A DNA stretch of 64,000 nt from Pampus argenteus (lineage: Eukaryota; Chordata; Actinopteri; Scombriformes; Stromateidae), in the NCBI GenBank assembly GCA_036937835.1, contig CM072864.1:24140501-24204500 (forward strand), given 5' to 3'. The position numbers and the translations under genes were made by a program. A model generated the notes under the pieces. That model made no database searches. It saw nothing but the letters and a program-made list of their open reading frames with translations, and was not told where the DNA came from. This document shows, piece by piece, positions 49,101 through 62,231 of this stretch; position 1 is the stretch's first letter; every line of letters starts with the position of its first letter.

Positions 49101-51950
49101 TGAGAGCTTCCTGAAGCTTTTACTGTAACATTTGTAAAAATAGCTTTCTCTCAGTGAGAGAAGGCCAAAACTGACAACTACAGTTTTTCTTAAACAACGA
49201 GCAATATTTTCAATCAAAACCATGTTTGCCATCAACAAGTAACTGATTTCTAATGATTAGGACCAAAAAACTCACTTCTGAGAGCTTCCTGCAGCTTTTA
49301 CTGTAACATTTGTAAAAAAAAAAAAAAAAAAAACGCTTTCTCTCGGGCCAAAACTGACAACTACAGTTTTTCTTAAACAAGGAGCAATATTTTCAATCAA
49401 AACCATGTTTGCCATCAACAAGTAACTGATTTCTAATGATTAGGACCAAAAAACTCACTTCTGAGAGCTTCCTGCAGCTTTTACTGTGACATTTGTAAAA
49501 AATAGCTTTCTCTCGGAGAGAGAAGGCCAAAACTGACAACTACAGTTTTTCTTAAACAAGGAGCAATATTTTCTATCAAAACCATGTTTGCCATCAACAA
49601 GTAATTGATTTCTAATGATTAGGACCAAAAAACTCACTTCTGAGAGCTTCCTGCAGCTTTTACTGTGACATTTGTAAAAAATAGCTTTCTCTCGGAGAGA
49701 GAAGGCCAAAACTGACAACTACAGTTTTTCTTAAATAAAGAGCAATTTTTTCAATCAAAACCATGTTTGCCAACAACAAGTAACTGATTTCTAATGATTA
49801 GGACCAGAAAACTCACTTCTGAGAGCTTCCTGCAGCTTTTACTGTAACATTTGTAAAAATAGTTTTCTCTCAGGCCAAAACTGACAACTACAGTTTTTCT
49901 TAAACAACGAGCAATATTTTCAATCAAAACCATGTTTGCCATCAACAAGTAACTTATATCTAATGATTAGGACCAAAAAACTCACTTCTGAGAGCTTCCT
50001 GCTGCTTTTACTGTAACATTTGTAAAAATAGTTTTCTCTCAGGCCAAATCTGACAACTACAGTTTTTCTTAAACAAGGAGCAATATTTTCAATCAAAACC
50101 ATGTTTGCCATCAACAAGCAACTGATTTCTAATGATTAGGACCAAAAAACTCACTTCTGAGAGCTTCCTGAAGCTTTTACTGTAACATTTGTAAAAATAG
50201 CTTTCTCTCAGTGAGAGAAGGCCAAAACTGACAACTACAGTTTTTCTTAAACAACGAGCAATATTTTCAATCAAAACCATGTTTGCCATCAACAAGTAAC
50301 TGATTTCTAATGATTAAGACCAAAAAACTCACTTCTGAGAGCTTCCTGCAGCTTTTACTGTAACATTTGTAAAAAAAAAAAAAAAAAACGCTTTCTCTCG
50401 GGCCAAAACTGACAACTACAGTTTTTCTTAAACAACGAGCAATATTTTCAATCAAAACCATGTTTGCCATCAACAAGTAACTTATATCTAATGATTAGGA
50501 CCAAAAAACTCACTTCTGAGAGCTTCCTGAAGCTTTTACTGTAACATTTGTAAAAATAGCTTTCTCTCAGTGAGAGAAGGCCAAAACTGACAACTACAGT
50601 TTTTCTTAAACAACGAGCAATATTTTCAATCAAAACCATGTTTGCCATCAACAAGTAACTGATTTCTAATGATTAGGACCAAAAAACTCACTTCTGAGAG
50701 CTTCCTGCAGCTTTTACTGTAACATTTGTAAAAAAAAAAAAAAAAAAAACGCTTTCTCTCGGGCCAAAACTGACAACTACAGTTTTTCTTAAACAAGGAG
50801 CAATATTTTCAATCAAAACCATGTTTGCCATCAACAAGTAACTGATTTCTAATGATTAGGACCAAAAAACTCACTTCTGAGAGCTTCCTGCAGCTTTTAC
50901 TGTAACATTTGTAAAAATAGCTTTCTCTCGGAGAGAGAAGGCCAAAACTGACAACTACAGTTTTTCTTAAACAAGGAGCAATATTTTCTATCAAAACCAT
51001 GTTTGCCATCAACAAGTAATTGATTTCTAATGATTAGGACCAAAAAACTCACTTCTGAGAGCTTCCTGCAGCTTTTACTGTGACATTTGTAAAAAATAGC
51101 TTTCTCTCGGAGAGAGAAGGCCAAAACTGACAACTACAGTTTTTCTTAAACAATGAGCAATATTTTCAATCAAAACCATGTTTGCCATCAACAAGTAACT
51201 GATTTCTAATGATTAGGACCAAAAAACTCACTTCTAAGAGCTTCCTGCAGCTTTTACTGTAACATTTGTAAAAATAGTTTTCTCTCAGGCCAAAACTGAC
51301 AACTACAGTTTTTCTTAAACAACGAGCAATATTTTCAATCAAAACCATGTTTGCCATCAACAAGTAACTTATATCTAATGATTAGGACCAAAAAACTCAC
51401 TTCTGAGAGCTTCCTGCTGCTTTTACTGTAACATTTGTAAAAATAGTTTTCTCTCAGGCCAAATCTGACAACTACAGTTTTTCTTAAACAAGGAGCAATA
51501 TTTTCAATCAAAACCATGTTTGCCATCAACAAGCAACTGATTTCTAATGATTAGGACCAAAAAACTCACTTCTGAGAGCTTCCTGAAGCTTTTACTGTAA
51601 CATTTGTAAAAATAGCTTTCTCTCAGTGAGAGAAGGCCAAAACTGACAACTACAGTTTTTCTTAAACAACGAGCAATATTTTCAATCAAAACCATGTTTG
51701 CCATCAACAAGTAACTGATTTCTAATGATTAGGACCAAAAAACTCACTTCTGAGAGCTTCCTGCAGCTTTTACTGTAACATTTGTAAAAAAAAAAAAAAA
51801 AAAACGCTTTCTCTCGGGCCAAAACTGACAACTACAGTTTTTCTTAAACAAGGAGCAATATTTTCAATCAAAACCATGTTTGCCATCAACAAGTAACTGA
51901 TTTCTAATGATTAGGACCAAAAAACTCACTTCTGAGAGCTTCCTGCAGCT
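45865..51950 (+). repeat. About 2.5 tandem 2472-bp higher-order units
   Basis: Units at about 45865-48336 and 48337-50808, with a third partial one from 50809 to about 51950, in register at offset 2472. Each full unit contains two versions of a subunit of about 1057 bp (compare 46222 with 47279), marked by CCAACAACAAG, CTTATATC, CAAATCTGAC, CAAGCAACTG and CAGTGAGAGAA monomers. A private change (CTTTTTCTG near 47536) and a substituted monomer near 51140-51260 show small later changes. Confidence 0.83.
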
Positions 51951-52621
51951 TTTACTGTAACATTTGTAAAAATAGCTTTCTCTCGGAGAGAGAAGGCCAA
52001 AACTGACAACTACAGTTTTTCTTAAACAAGGAGCAATATTTTCTATCAAAACCATGTTTGCCATCAACAAGTAATTGATTTCTAATGATTAGGACCAAAA
52101 AACTCACTTCTGAGAGCTTCCTGCAGCTTTTACTATAACATTTGTAAAAATAGCTTTCTCTCGGAGAGAGAAGGCCAAAACTGACAACTATAGTTTTTCT
52201 TAAACTAAGAGCAATTTTTTCAATCAAAACCATGTTTGCCATCAACAAGTAACTGATTTCTAATGATTAGGACCAATAAACTCACTTCTGAGAGCTTCCT
52301 GCAGCTTTTACTGTAACATTTGTAAAAATAGCTTTCTCTCGGCGAGAGAAGGCCAAAACTGACAACTACAGTTTTTCTTAAACAACAAGCAATATTTTCA
52401 ATCAAAACCATGTTTGCCATCAACAAGTAACTGATTTCTAATGATTAGGACCAAAAAACTCACTTCTGAGAGCTTCCTGCTGCTTTTACTGTAACATTTG
52501 TAAAAATAGCTTTCTCTCGGCGAGAGAAGGCCAAAACTGACAACTACAGTTTTTCTTAAACAAAGAGCAATATTTTCAATCAAAACCATGTTTGCCATCA
52601 ACAGGTAACTGATTTCTAATG

Positions 52622-54648
52622 ATTAGGACCAAAAAACTCACTTCTGAGAGCTTCCTGCAGCTTTTACTGTAACATTTGTAAAAAAAAAAAAAAAAGCTTT
52701 CTCTTAGGCCACAACTGACAATTACAGTTTTTCTTAAACAACGAGCAATATTTTAATCAAAACCATGTTTGCCATCAACAAGTAACTGATTTCTAATGAT
52801 TAGGACCAAAAAACTCACTTCTGAGAGCTTCCTGCAGCTTTTTCTGTAACATTTGTAAAAAATAGCTTTCTCTCGGCGAGAGAAGGCCAAAACTGAAGAC
52901 TACAGTTTTTCTTAAACAAGGAGCAATATTTTCAATCAAAACCATGTTTGCCATTAACAAGTAACTGATTTCTAATGATTAGGACCAAAAAACTCACTTC
53001 TGAGAGCTTCCTGCAGCTTTTACTGTAACATTTGTAAAAAAAAAAAAAAAAAACGCTTTCTCTCGGGCCAAAACTGACAACTACAGTTTTTCTTAAACAA
53101 GGAGCAATATTTTCAATCAAAACCATGTTTGCCATCAATAAGTAACTGATATCTAATGATTAGGACCAAAAAACTCACTTCTGAGAGCTTCCTGCTGCTT
53201 TTACTGTAACATTTGTAAAAAATAGTTTTCTCTCAGGCCAAAACTGACAACTACAGTTTTTCTTAAACAAGGAGCAATATTTTCAATCAAAACCATGTTT
53301 GCCATCAACAAGTAACTGATTTCTAATGATTAGGACCAAAAAACTCACTTCTGAGAGCTTCCTGCAGCTTTTACTGTAACATTTGTAAAAATAGCTTTCT
53401 CTCAGGCCAAAACTGACAACTACAGTTTTTCTTAAACAAGGAGCAATATTTTCAATCAAAACCATGTTTGCCATCAAGTAACTGATTTCTAATGATTAGG
53501 ACCAAAAAACTCACTTCTGAGAGCTTCCTGCTGCTTTTACTGTAACATTTGTAAAAATAGCTTTCTCTCGGCGAGAGAAGGCCAAAACTGACAACTACAG
53601 TTTTCCTTAAACAAGGAGCAATATTTTCAATCAAAACCATGTTTGCCATCAACAAGTAACTGATTTCGAAGATTAGGACCAAAAAACTCACTTCTGAAAG
53701 CTTCCTGCAGCTTTTACTGTAACATTTGTAAAAAAAACAAAAAAAAACGCTTTCTCTCGGGCCAAAACTGACAACTACAGTTTTTCTTAAACAAGGAGCA
53801 ATATTTTCAATCAAAACCATGTTTGCCATTAACAAGTAACTGATTTCTAATGATTAGGACCAAAAAACTCACTTCTGAGAGCTTCCTGCAGCTTTTACTG
53901 TAACATTTGTAAAAAATAGCTTTCTCTCAGGCCAAAACTGACAACTACAGTTTTTCTTAAACAAGGAGCAATATTTTCAATCAAAACCATGTTTGCCATC
54001 AACAAGTAACTGATTTCTAATGATTAGGACCAAAAAACTCACTTCTAAGAGCTTCCTGCAGCTTTTACTGTAACGTTTGTAAAAATAGCTTTCTCTCAGG
54101 CCAAAACTGACAACTACAGTTTTTCTTAAACAAAGAGCAATATTATTAATCAAAACCATGTTTGCCATCAACAAGTAAGTGATTTCTAATGTTTAGGACC
54201 AAAAAACTCACTTCTGAGAGCTTCCTGCAGCTTTTACTATAACATTTGTAAAAATAGCTTTCTCTCGGAGAGAGAAGGCCAAAACTGACAACTATAGTTT
54301 TTCTTAAACTAAGAGCAATTTTTTCAATCAAAACCATGTTTGCCATCAACAAGTAACTGATTTCTAATGATTAGGACCAAAAAACTCACTTCTGAGAGCT
54401 TCCTGCAGCTTTTACTGTAACATTTGTAAAAATAGCTTTCTCTCGACGAGAGAAGGCCAAAACTGACAACTACAGTTTTTCTTAAACAACAAGCAATATT
54501 TTCAATCAAAACCATGTTTGCCATCAACAAGTAACTGATTTCTAATGATTAGGACCAAAAAACTCACTTCTGAGAGCTTCCTGCTGCTTTTACTGTAACA
54601 TTTGTAAAAATAGCTTTATCTCGGCGAGAGAAGGCCAAAACTGACAAC
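52622..54648 (+). repeat. Recurring satellite block, copy b
   Basis: Matches about 33700-35725 at offset about 18923, monomer by monomer, including the AGTAAGTGATTTC and TAATGTTTAGG pair (near 35255 and 54178) and CTCGACGAGAG (near 35520 and 54440). Small private changes include CTCTTAGGCC near 52705 and TTTCGAAGATT near 53665. Part also matches 58883-59750 at offset 5951. Confidence 0.75.
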
Positions 54649-55029
54649 TACAGTTTTCCTTAAACAAGGAGCAATATTTTCAATCAAAACCATGTTTGCC
54701 ATCAACAAGTAACTGATTTCTAAGATTAGGACCAAAAAACTCACTTCTGAAAGCTTCCTGCAGCTTTTACTGTAACATTTGTAAAAAAAAAAAAAAAAAA
54801 CGCTTTCTCTCGGGCCAAAACTGACAACTACAGTTTTTCTTAAACAAGGAGCAATATTTTCAATCAAAACCATGTTTGCCATTAACAAGTAACTGATTTC
54901 TAATGATTAGGACCAAAAAACTCACTTCTGAGAGCTTCCTGCAGCTTTTACTGTAACATTTGTAAAAAATAGCTTTCTCTCAGGCCAAAACTGACAACTA
55001 CAGTTTTTCTTAAACAAGGAGCAATATTT

Positions 55030-56580
55030 TCAATCAAAACCATGTTTGCCATCAAGTAACTGATTTCTAATGATTAGGACCAAAAAACTCACTTCTGAGA
55101 GCTTCCTGCTGCTTTTACTGTAACATTTGTAAAAATAGCTTTCTCTCGGCGAGAGAAGGCCAAAACTGACAACTACAGTTTTTCTTAAACAACGAGCAAT
55201 ATTTTCAATCAAAACCATGTTTACCATCAACAAGTAACTGATTTCTAATGATTAGGACCAAAAAACTCACTTCTGAGAGCTTCCTGGAGCTTTTACTGTA
55301 ACATTTGTAAAAAAAAAAAAATAGCTTTCTCTCAGGCCACAACTGACAACTACAGTTTTTCTTAAACAACGAGCAATATTTTAATCAAAACCATGTTTGC
55401 CATCAACAAGTAACTGATTTCTAATGATTAGGACCAAAAAACTCACTTCTGAAAGCTTCCTGCAGCTTTTACTGTAACATTTGTAAAAAATAGCTTTCTC
55501 ACGGCGAGAGAAGGCCAAAACTGAAGACTACAGTTTTTCTTAAACAAGGAGCAATATTTTCAATCAAAACCATGTTTGCCATCAACAAGTAACTGATTTC
55601 TAATGATTAGGACCAAAAAACTCACTTCTGAGAGCTTCCTGCAGCTTTTACTGTAACATTTGTAAAAAAAAAACAAAAAAAAAACGCTTTCTCTCGGGCC
55701 AAAACTGACAACTACAGTTTTTCTTAAACAAGGAGCAATATTTTCAATCAAAACCATGTTTGCCATCAACAAGTAACTGATATTTAATGATTAGGACCAA
55801 AAAACTCACTTCTGAGAGCTTCCTGCTGCTTTTACTGTAACATTTGTAAAAATAGTTTTCTCTCAGGCCAAAACTGACAACTACAGTTTTTCTTAAACAA
55901 GGAGCAATATTTTCAATCAAAACCATGTTTGCCATCAACAAGTAACTGATTTCTAATGATTAGGACCAAAAAACTCACTTCTGAGAGCTTCCTGCAGCTT
56001 TTACTGTAACATTTGTAAAAATAGCTTTCTCTCAGGCCAAAACTGACAACTGCAGTTTTTCCTAAACAAAGAGCAATATTTTCAATCAAAACCATGTTTG
56101 CCATCAAGTAACTGATTTATAATGATTAGGACCAAAAAACTCACTTCTGAGAGCTTCCTGCTGCTTTTACTGTAACATTTGTAAAAAATAGCTTTCTCTC
56201 AGGCCAAAACTGACAACTACAGTTTTTCTTAAACAAAGAGCAATATTTTCAATCAAAACCATGTTTGCCATCAACAAGTAACTGATTTCTAATGATTAGG
56301 ACCACAAAACTCACTTCTGAGAGCTTCCTGCAGCTTTTACTGTAACATTTGTAAAAAATAGCTTTCTCTCAGGCCAAAACTGACAACTATAGTTTTTCTT
56401 AAACAAGGAGCAATATTTTCAATCAAAACCATGTTTGCCATCAACAAGTAACTGATTTCTAATGATTATGACCAAAAAACTCACTTCTGAGAGCTTCCTG
56501 CAGCTTTTACTGTAACATTTGTAAAAAATAGCTTTCTCTCAGGCCAAAACTGACAACTACAGTTTTTCTTAAACAAGGAG
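55030..56580 (+). repeat. Recurring satellite block matched at 61681-63232
   Basis: Recurs at offset about 6652. Shared rare variants are TTCCTGGAGC (about 55283 and 61934), CTCACGGCGAG (about 55497 and 62149), GATATTTAATG, AACTGCAG (about 56050 and 62702), GATTTATAATG and AATGATTATGACC. Confidence 0.75.
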
Positions 56581-58199
56581 CAATATTTTCAATCAAAACC
56601 ATGTTTGCCATCAACAAGCAACTGATTTCTAATGATTAGGACCAAAAAACTCCCTTCTGAGAGCTTCCTGAAGCTTTTACTGTAACATTTGTAAAAATAG
56701 CTTTCTCTCAGTGAGAGAAGGCCAAAACTGACAACTACAGTTTTTCTTAAACAACGAGCAATATTTTCAATCAAAACCATGTTTGCCATCAACAAGTAAC
56801 TGATTTCTAATGATTAGGACCAAAAAACTCACTTCTGAGAGCTTCCTGCAGCTTTTACTGTAACATTTGTTAAAAAAAAAACAAAAAAAAACGCTTTCTC
56901 TCGGGCCAAAACTGACAACTACAGTTTTTCTTAAACAAGGAGCAATATTTTCAATCAAAACCATGTTTGCCATCAACAAGTAACTGATTTCTAATGATTA
57001 GGACCAAAAAACTCACTTCTGAGAGCTTCCTGCAGCTTTTACTGTAACATTTGTAAAAATAGCTTTCTCTCGGAGAGAGAAGGCCAAAACTGACAACTAC
57101 AGTTTTTCTTAAACAAGGAGCAATATTTTCTATCAAAACCATGTTTGCCATCAACAAGTAATTGATTTCTAATGATTAGGACCAAAAAACTCACTTCTGA
57201 GAGCTTCCTGCAGCTTTTACTGTGACATTTGTAAAAAATAGCTTTCTCTCGGAGAGAGAAGGCCAAAACTGACAACTACAGTTTTTCTTAAATAAAGAGC
57301 AATTTTTTCAATCAAAACCATGTTTGCCAACAACAAGTAACTGATTTCTAATGATTAGGACCAGAAAACTCACTTCTGAGAGCTTCCTGCAGCCTTTACT
57401 GTAATATTTGTAAAAATAGCTTTCTCTCAGGCCAAAACTGACAACTACAGTTTTCCTTAAACAAGGAGCAATATTTTCAATCAAAACCATGTTTGCCATC
57501 AACAAGTAACTGATTTCTAATGATTAGGACCAAAAAACTCACTTCTAAGTGCTTCCTGCAGCTTTTACTGTAACATTTGTAAAAATAGCTTTCTTTCAGG
57601 CCAAAACTGACAACTACAGTTTTTCTTAAACAAAGACCAATATTTTCAATCAAAACCATGTTTGCCATCAACAAGTAACTGATTTCTAATGATTAGGACC
57701 AAAAAACTCACTTCTGAGAGCTTCCTGCAGCTTTTACTATAACATTTGTAAAAATAGCTTTCTCTCGGAGAGAGAAGGCCAAAACTGACAACTATAGTTT
57801 TTCTTAAACTAAGAGCAATTTTTTCAATCAAAACCATGTTTGCCATCAACAAGTAACTGATTTCTAATGATTAGGACCAAAAAACTCACTTCTGAGAGCT
57901 TCCTGCAGCTTTTACTGTAACATTTGTAAAAATAGCTTTCTCTCGGCGAGAGAAGGCCAAAACTGACAACTACAGTTTTTCTTAAACAACAAGCAATATT
58001 TTCAATCAAAACCATGTTTGCCATCAACAAGTAACTGATTTCTAATGATTAGGACCAAAAAACTCACTTCTGAGAGCTTCCTGCTGCTTTTACTGTAACA
58101 TTTGTAAAAATAGCTTTCTCTCGGCGAGAGAAGGCCAAAACTGACAACTACAGTTTTTCTTAAACAAAGAGCAATATTTTCAATCAAAACCATGTTTGC

Positions 58200-59940
58200 C
58201 ATCAACAAGTAACTGATATCTAATGATTAGGACCAAAAAACTCACTTCTGAGAGCTTCCTGCTGCTTTTACTGTAACATTTGTAAAAATAGTTTTCTCTC
58301 AGGCCAAAACTGACAACTACAGTTTTTCTTAAACAAGGAGCAAACTTTTCAATCAAAACCATGTTTGCCATCAACAAGTAACTGATTTCTAATGATTAGG
58401 ACCAAAAAACTCACTTCTGAGAGCTTCCTGAAGCTTTTACTGTAACATTTGTAAAAATAGCTTTCTCCCCAAGTAAGAGAAGGCCAAAACTGACAACTAC
58501 AGTTTTTCTTAAACAACGAGCAATATTTTCAATCAAAACCATGTTTACCATCAACAAGTAACTGATTTCTAATGATTAGGACCAAAAAACTCACTTCTGA
58601 GAGCTTCCTGCAGCTTTTACTGTAACATTTGTAAAAAAAAAAAAAAGCTTTCTCTCAGGCCACAACTGACAATTACAGTTTTTCTTAAACAACGAGCAAT
58701 ATTTTAATCAAAACCATGTTTGCCATCAACAAGTAACTGATTTCTAATGATTAGGACCAAAAAACTCACTTCTGAGAGCTTCCTGCAGCTTTTACTGTAA
58801 CATTTGTAAAAAATAGCTTTCTCTCGGCGAGAGAAGGCCAAAACTGAAGACTACAGTTTTTCTTAAACAAGGAGCAATATTTTCAATCAAAACCATGTTT
58901 GCCATTAACAAGTAACTGATTTCTAATGATTAGGACCAAAAAACTCACTTCTGAGAGCTTCCTGCAGCTTTTACTGTAACATTTGTAAAAAAAAAAAAAA
59001 AAAACGCTTTCTCTCGGGCCAAAACTGACAACTACAGTTTTTCTTAAACAAGGAGCAATATTTTCAATCAAAACCATGTTTGCCATCAATAAGTAACTGA
59101 TATCTAATAATTAGGACCAAAAAACTCACTTCTGAGAGCTTCCTGCTGCTTTTACTGTAACATTTGTAAAAAATAGTTTTCTCTCAGGCCAAAACTGACA
59201 ACTACAGTTTTTCTTAAACAAGGAGCAATATTTTCAATCAAAACCATGTTTGCCATCAACAAGTAACTGATTTCTAATGATTAGGACCAAAAAACTCACT
59301 TCTGAGAGCTTCCTGCAGCTTTTACTGTAACATTTGTAAAAATAGCTTTCTCTCAGGCCAAAACTGACAACTACAGTTTTTCTTAAACAAGGAGCAATAT
59401 TTTCAATCAAAACCATGTTTGCCATCAAGTAACTGATTTCTAATGATTAGGACCAAAAAACTCACTTCTGAGAGCTTCCTGCTGCTTTTACTGTAACATT
59501 TGTAAAAATAGCTTTCTCTCGGCGAGAGAAGGCCAAAACTGACAACTACAGTTTTCCTTAAACAAGGAGCAATATTTTCAATCAAAACCATGTTTGCCAT
59601 CAACAAGTAACTGATTTCTAAGATTAGGACCAAAAAACTCACTTCTGAAAGCTTCCTGCAGCTTTTACTGTAACATTTGTAAAAAAAAAAAAAAAAAAAA
59701 CGCTTTCTCTCGGGCCAAAACTGACAACTACAGTTTTTCTTAAACAAGGAGCAATATTTTCAATCAAAACCATGTTTGCCATTAACAAGTAACTGATTTC
59801 TAATGATTAGGACCAAAAAACTCACTTCTGAGAGCTTCCTGCAGCTTTTACTGTAACATTTGTAAAAAATAGCTTTCTCTCAGGCCAAAACTGACAACTA
59901 CAGTTTTTCTTAAACAAGGAGCAATATTTTCAATCAAAAC
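58200..59940 (+). repeat. Recurring satellite block, copy c
   Basis: Third occurrence of the block first seen at 33325. It carries GCAAACTTTTC near 58342 and TCCCCAAGTA at 58467, then the CACAACTGACAATTAC monomer. Its private change is CTAATAATTAGG near 59105. Confidence 0.75.
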
Positions 59941-62231
59941 CATGTTTGCCATCAAGTAACTGATTTCTAATGATTAGGACCAAAAAACTCACTTCTGAGA
60001 GCTTCCTGCTGCTTTTACTGTAACATTTGTAAAAATAGCTTTCTCTCGGCGAGAGAAGGCCAAAACTCACAACTACAGTTTTTCTTAAACAACGAGCAAT
60101 ATTTTCAATCAAAACCATGTTTACCATCAACAAGTAACTGATTTCTAATGATTAGGACCAAAAAACTCACTTCTGAGAGCTTCCTGCAGCTTTTACTGTA
60201 ACATTTGTAAAAAAAAAAAAATAGCTTTCTCTCAGGCCACAACTGACAACTACAGTTTTTCTTAAACAACGAGCAATATTTTAATCAAAACCATGTTTGC
60301 CATCAACAAGTAACTGATTTCTAATGATTAGGACCAAAAAACTCACTTCTGAGAGCTTCCTGCAGCTTTTACTGTAACATTTGTAAAAAATAGCTTTCTC
60401 ACGGCGAGAGAAGGCCAAAACTGAAGACTACAGTTTTTCTTAAACAAGGAGCAATATTTTCAATCAAAACCATGTTTGCCATCAACAAGTAACTGATTTC
60501 TAATGATTAGGACCAAAAAACTCACTTCTGAGAGCTTCCTGCAGCTTTTACTGTAACATTTGTAAAAATAGCGTTCTCTCGGCGAGAGAAGGCCAAAACT
60601 GACAACTACAGTTTTTCTTAAACAAGGAGCAATATTTTCTATCAAAACCATGTTTGCCATCAACAAGTAACTGATTTCTAATGATTAGGACCAAAAAACT
60701 CACTTCTGAGAGCTTCCTGCAGCTTTTACTGTAACATTTGTAAAAATAGCTTTCTCTCAGAGAGAGAAGGCCAAAACTGACAACTACAGTTTTTCTTAAA
60801 CAAAGAGCAATTTTTTCAATCAAAACCATGTTTGCCATCAACAAGTAACTGATTTCTAATGATTAGGACCAAAAAACTCACTTCTGAGAGCTTCCTGCAG
60901 CTTTTACTGTAACATTTGTAAAAATAGCTTTCTCTCAGGCCAAAACAGACAACTACAGTTTTTCTTAAACAAAGAGCAATATTTTCAATCAAAACCATGT
61001 TTGCCATCAACAAGTAACTGATTTCTAATGATTAGGACCAAAAAACTCACTTCTGAGAGCTTCCTGCAGCTTTTACTGTAACATTTGTAAAAATAGCTTT
61101 CTCTCAGGCCAAAACTGACAACTACAGTTTTTCTTAAACAAGGACCAATATTTTCAATCAAAACCATGTTTGCCATCAAGTAACTGATTTCTAATGATTA
61201 GGACCAAAAAACTCACTTCTGAGAGCTTCCTGCTGCTTTTACTGTAACATTTGTAAAAATAGCTTTCTCTCGGCGAGAGAAGGCCAAAACTGACAACTAC
61301 AGTTTTCCTTAAACAAGGAGCAATATTTTCAATCAAAACCATGTTTGCCATCAACAAGTAACTGATTTCTAAGATTAGGACCAAAAAACTCACTTCTGAA
61401 AGCTTCCTGCAGCTTTTACTGTAACATTTGTAAAAAAAAAAAAAAACAAAACGCTTTCTCTCGGGCCAAAACTGACAACTACAGTTTTTCTTAAACAAGG
61501 AGCAATATTTTCAATCAAAACCATGTTTGCCATTAACAAGTAACTGATTTCTAATGATTAGGACCAAAAAACTCACTTCTGAGAGCTTCCTGCAGCTTTT
61601 ACTGTAACATTTGTAAAAAATAGCTTTCTCTCAGGCCAAAACTGACAACTACAGTTTTTCTTAAACAAGGAGCAATATTTTCAATCAAAACCATGTTTGC
61701 CATCAAGTAACTGATTTCTAATGATTAGGACCAAAAAACTCACTTCTGAGAGCTTCCTGCTGCTTTTACTGTAACATTTGTAAAAATAGCTTTCTCTCGG
61801 CGAGAGAAGGCCAAAACTGACAACTACAGTTTTTCTTAAACAACGAGCAATATTTTCAATCAAAACCATGTTTACCATCAACAAGTAACTGATTTCTAAT
61901 GATTAGGACCAAAAAGCTCACTTCTGAGAGCTTCCTGGAGCTTTTACTGTAACATTTGTAAAAAAAAAAAAATAGCTTTCTCTCAGGCCACAACTGACAA
62001 CTACAGTTTTTCTTAAACAACGAGCAATATTTTAATCAAAACCATGTTTGCCATCAACAAGTAACTGATTTCTAATGATTAGGACCAAAAAACTCACTTC
62101 TGAGAGCTTCCTGCAGCTTTTACTGTAACATTTGTAAAAAATAGCTTTCTCACGGCGAGAGAAGGCCAAAACTGAAGACTACAGTTTTTCTTAAACAAGG
62201 AGCAATATTTTCAATCAAAACCATGTTTGCC
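59235..62231 (+). repeat. Repeat pair at 1751-bp offset
   Basis: About 59235-60480 recurs at about 60986-62231 with the same order of short (CATCAAGTAAC), A-tract, CATTAACAAG and CTGAAGACTAC monomers. Between the two lie monomers near 60500-60985 with TAGCGTTCTCTCGG, which recur near 63530 at an offset of 2959. Confidence 0.72.
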
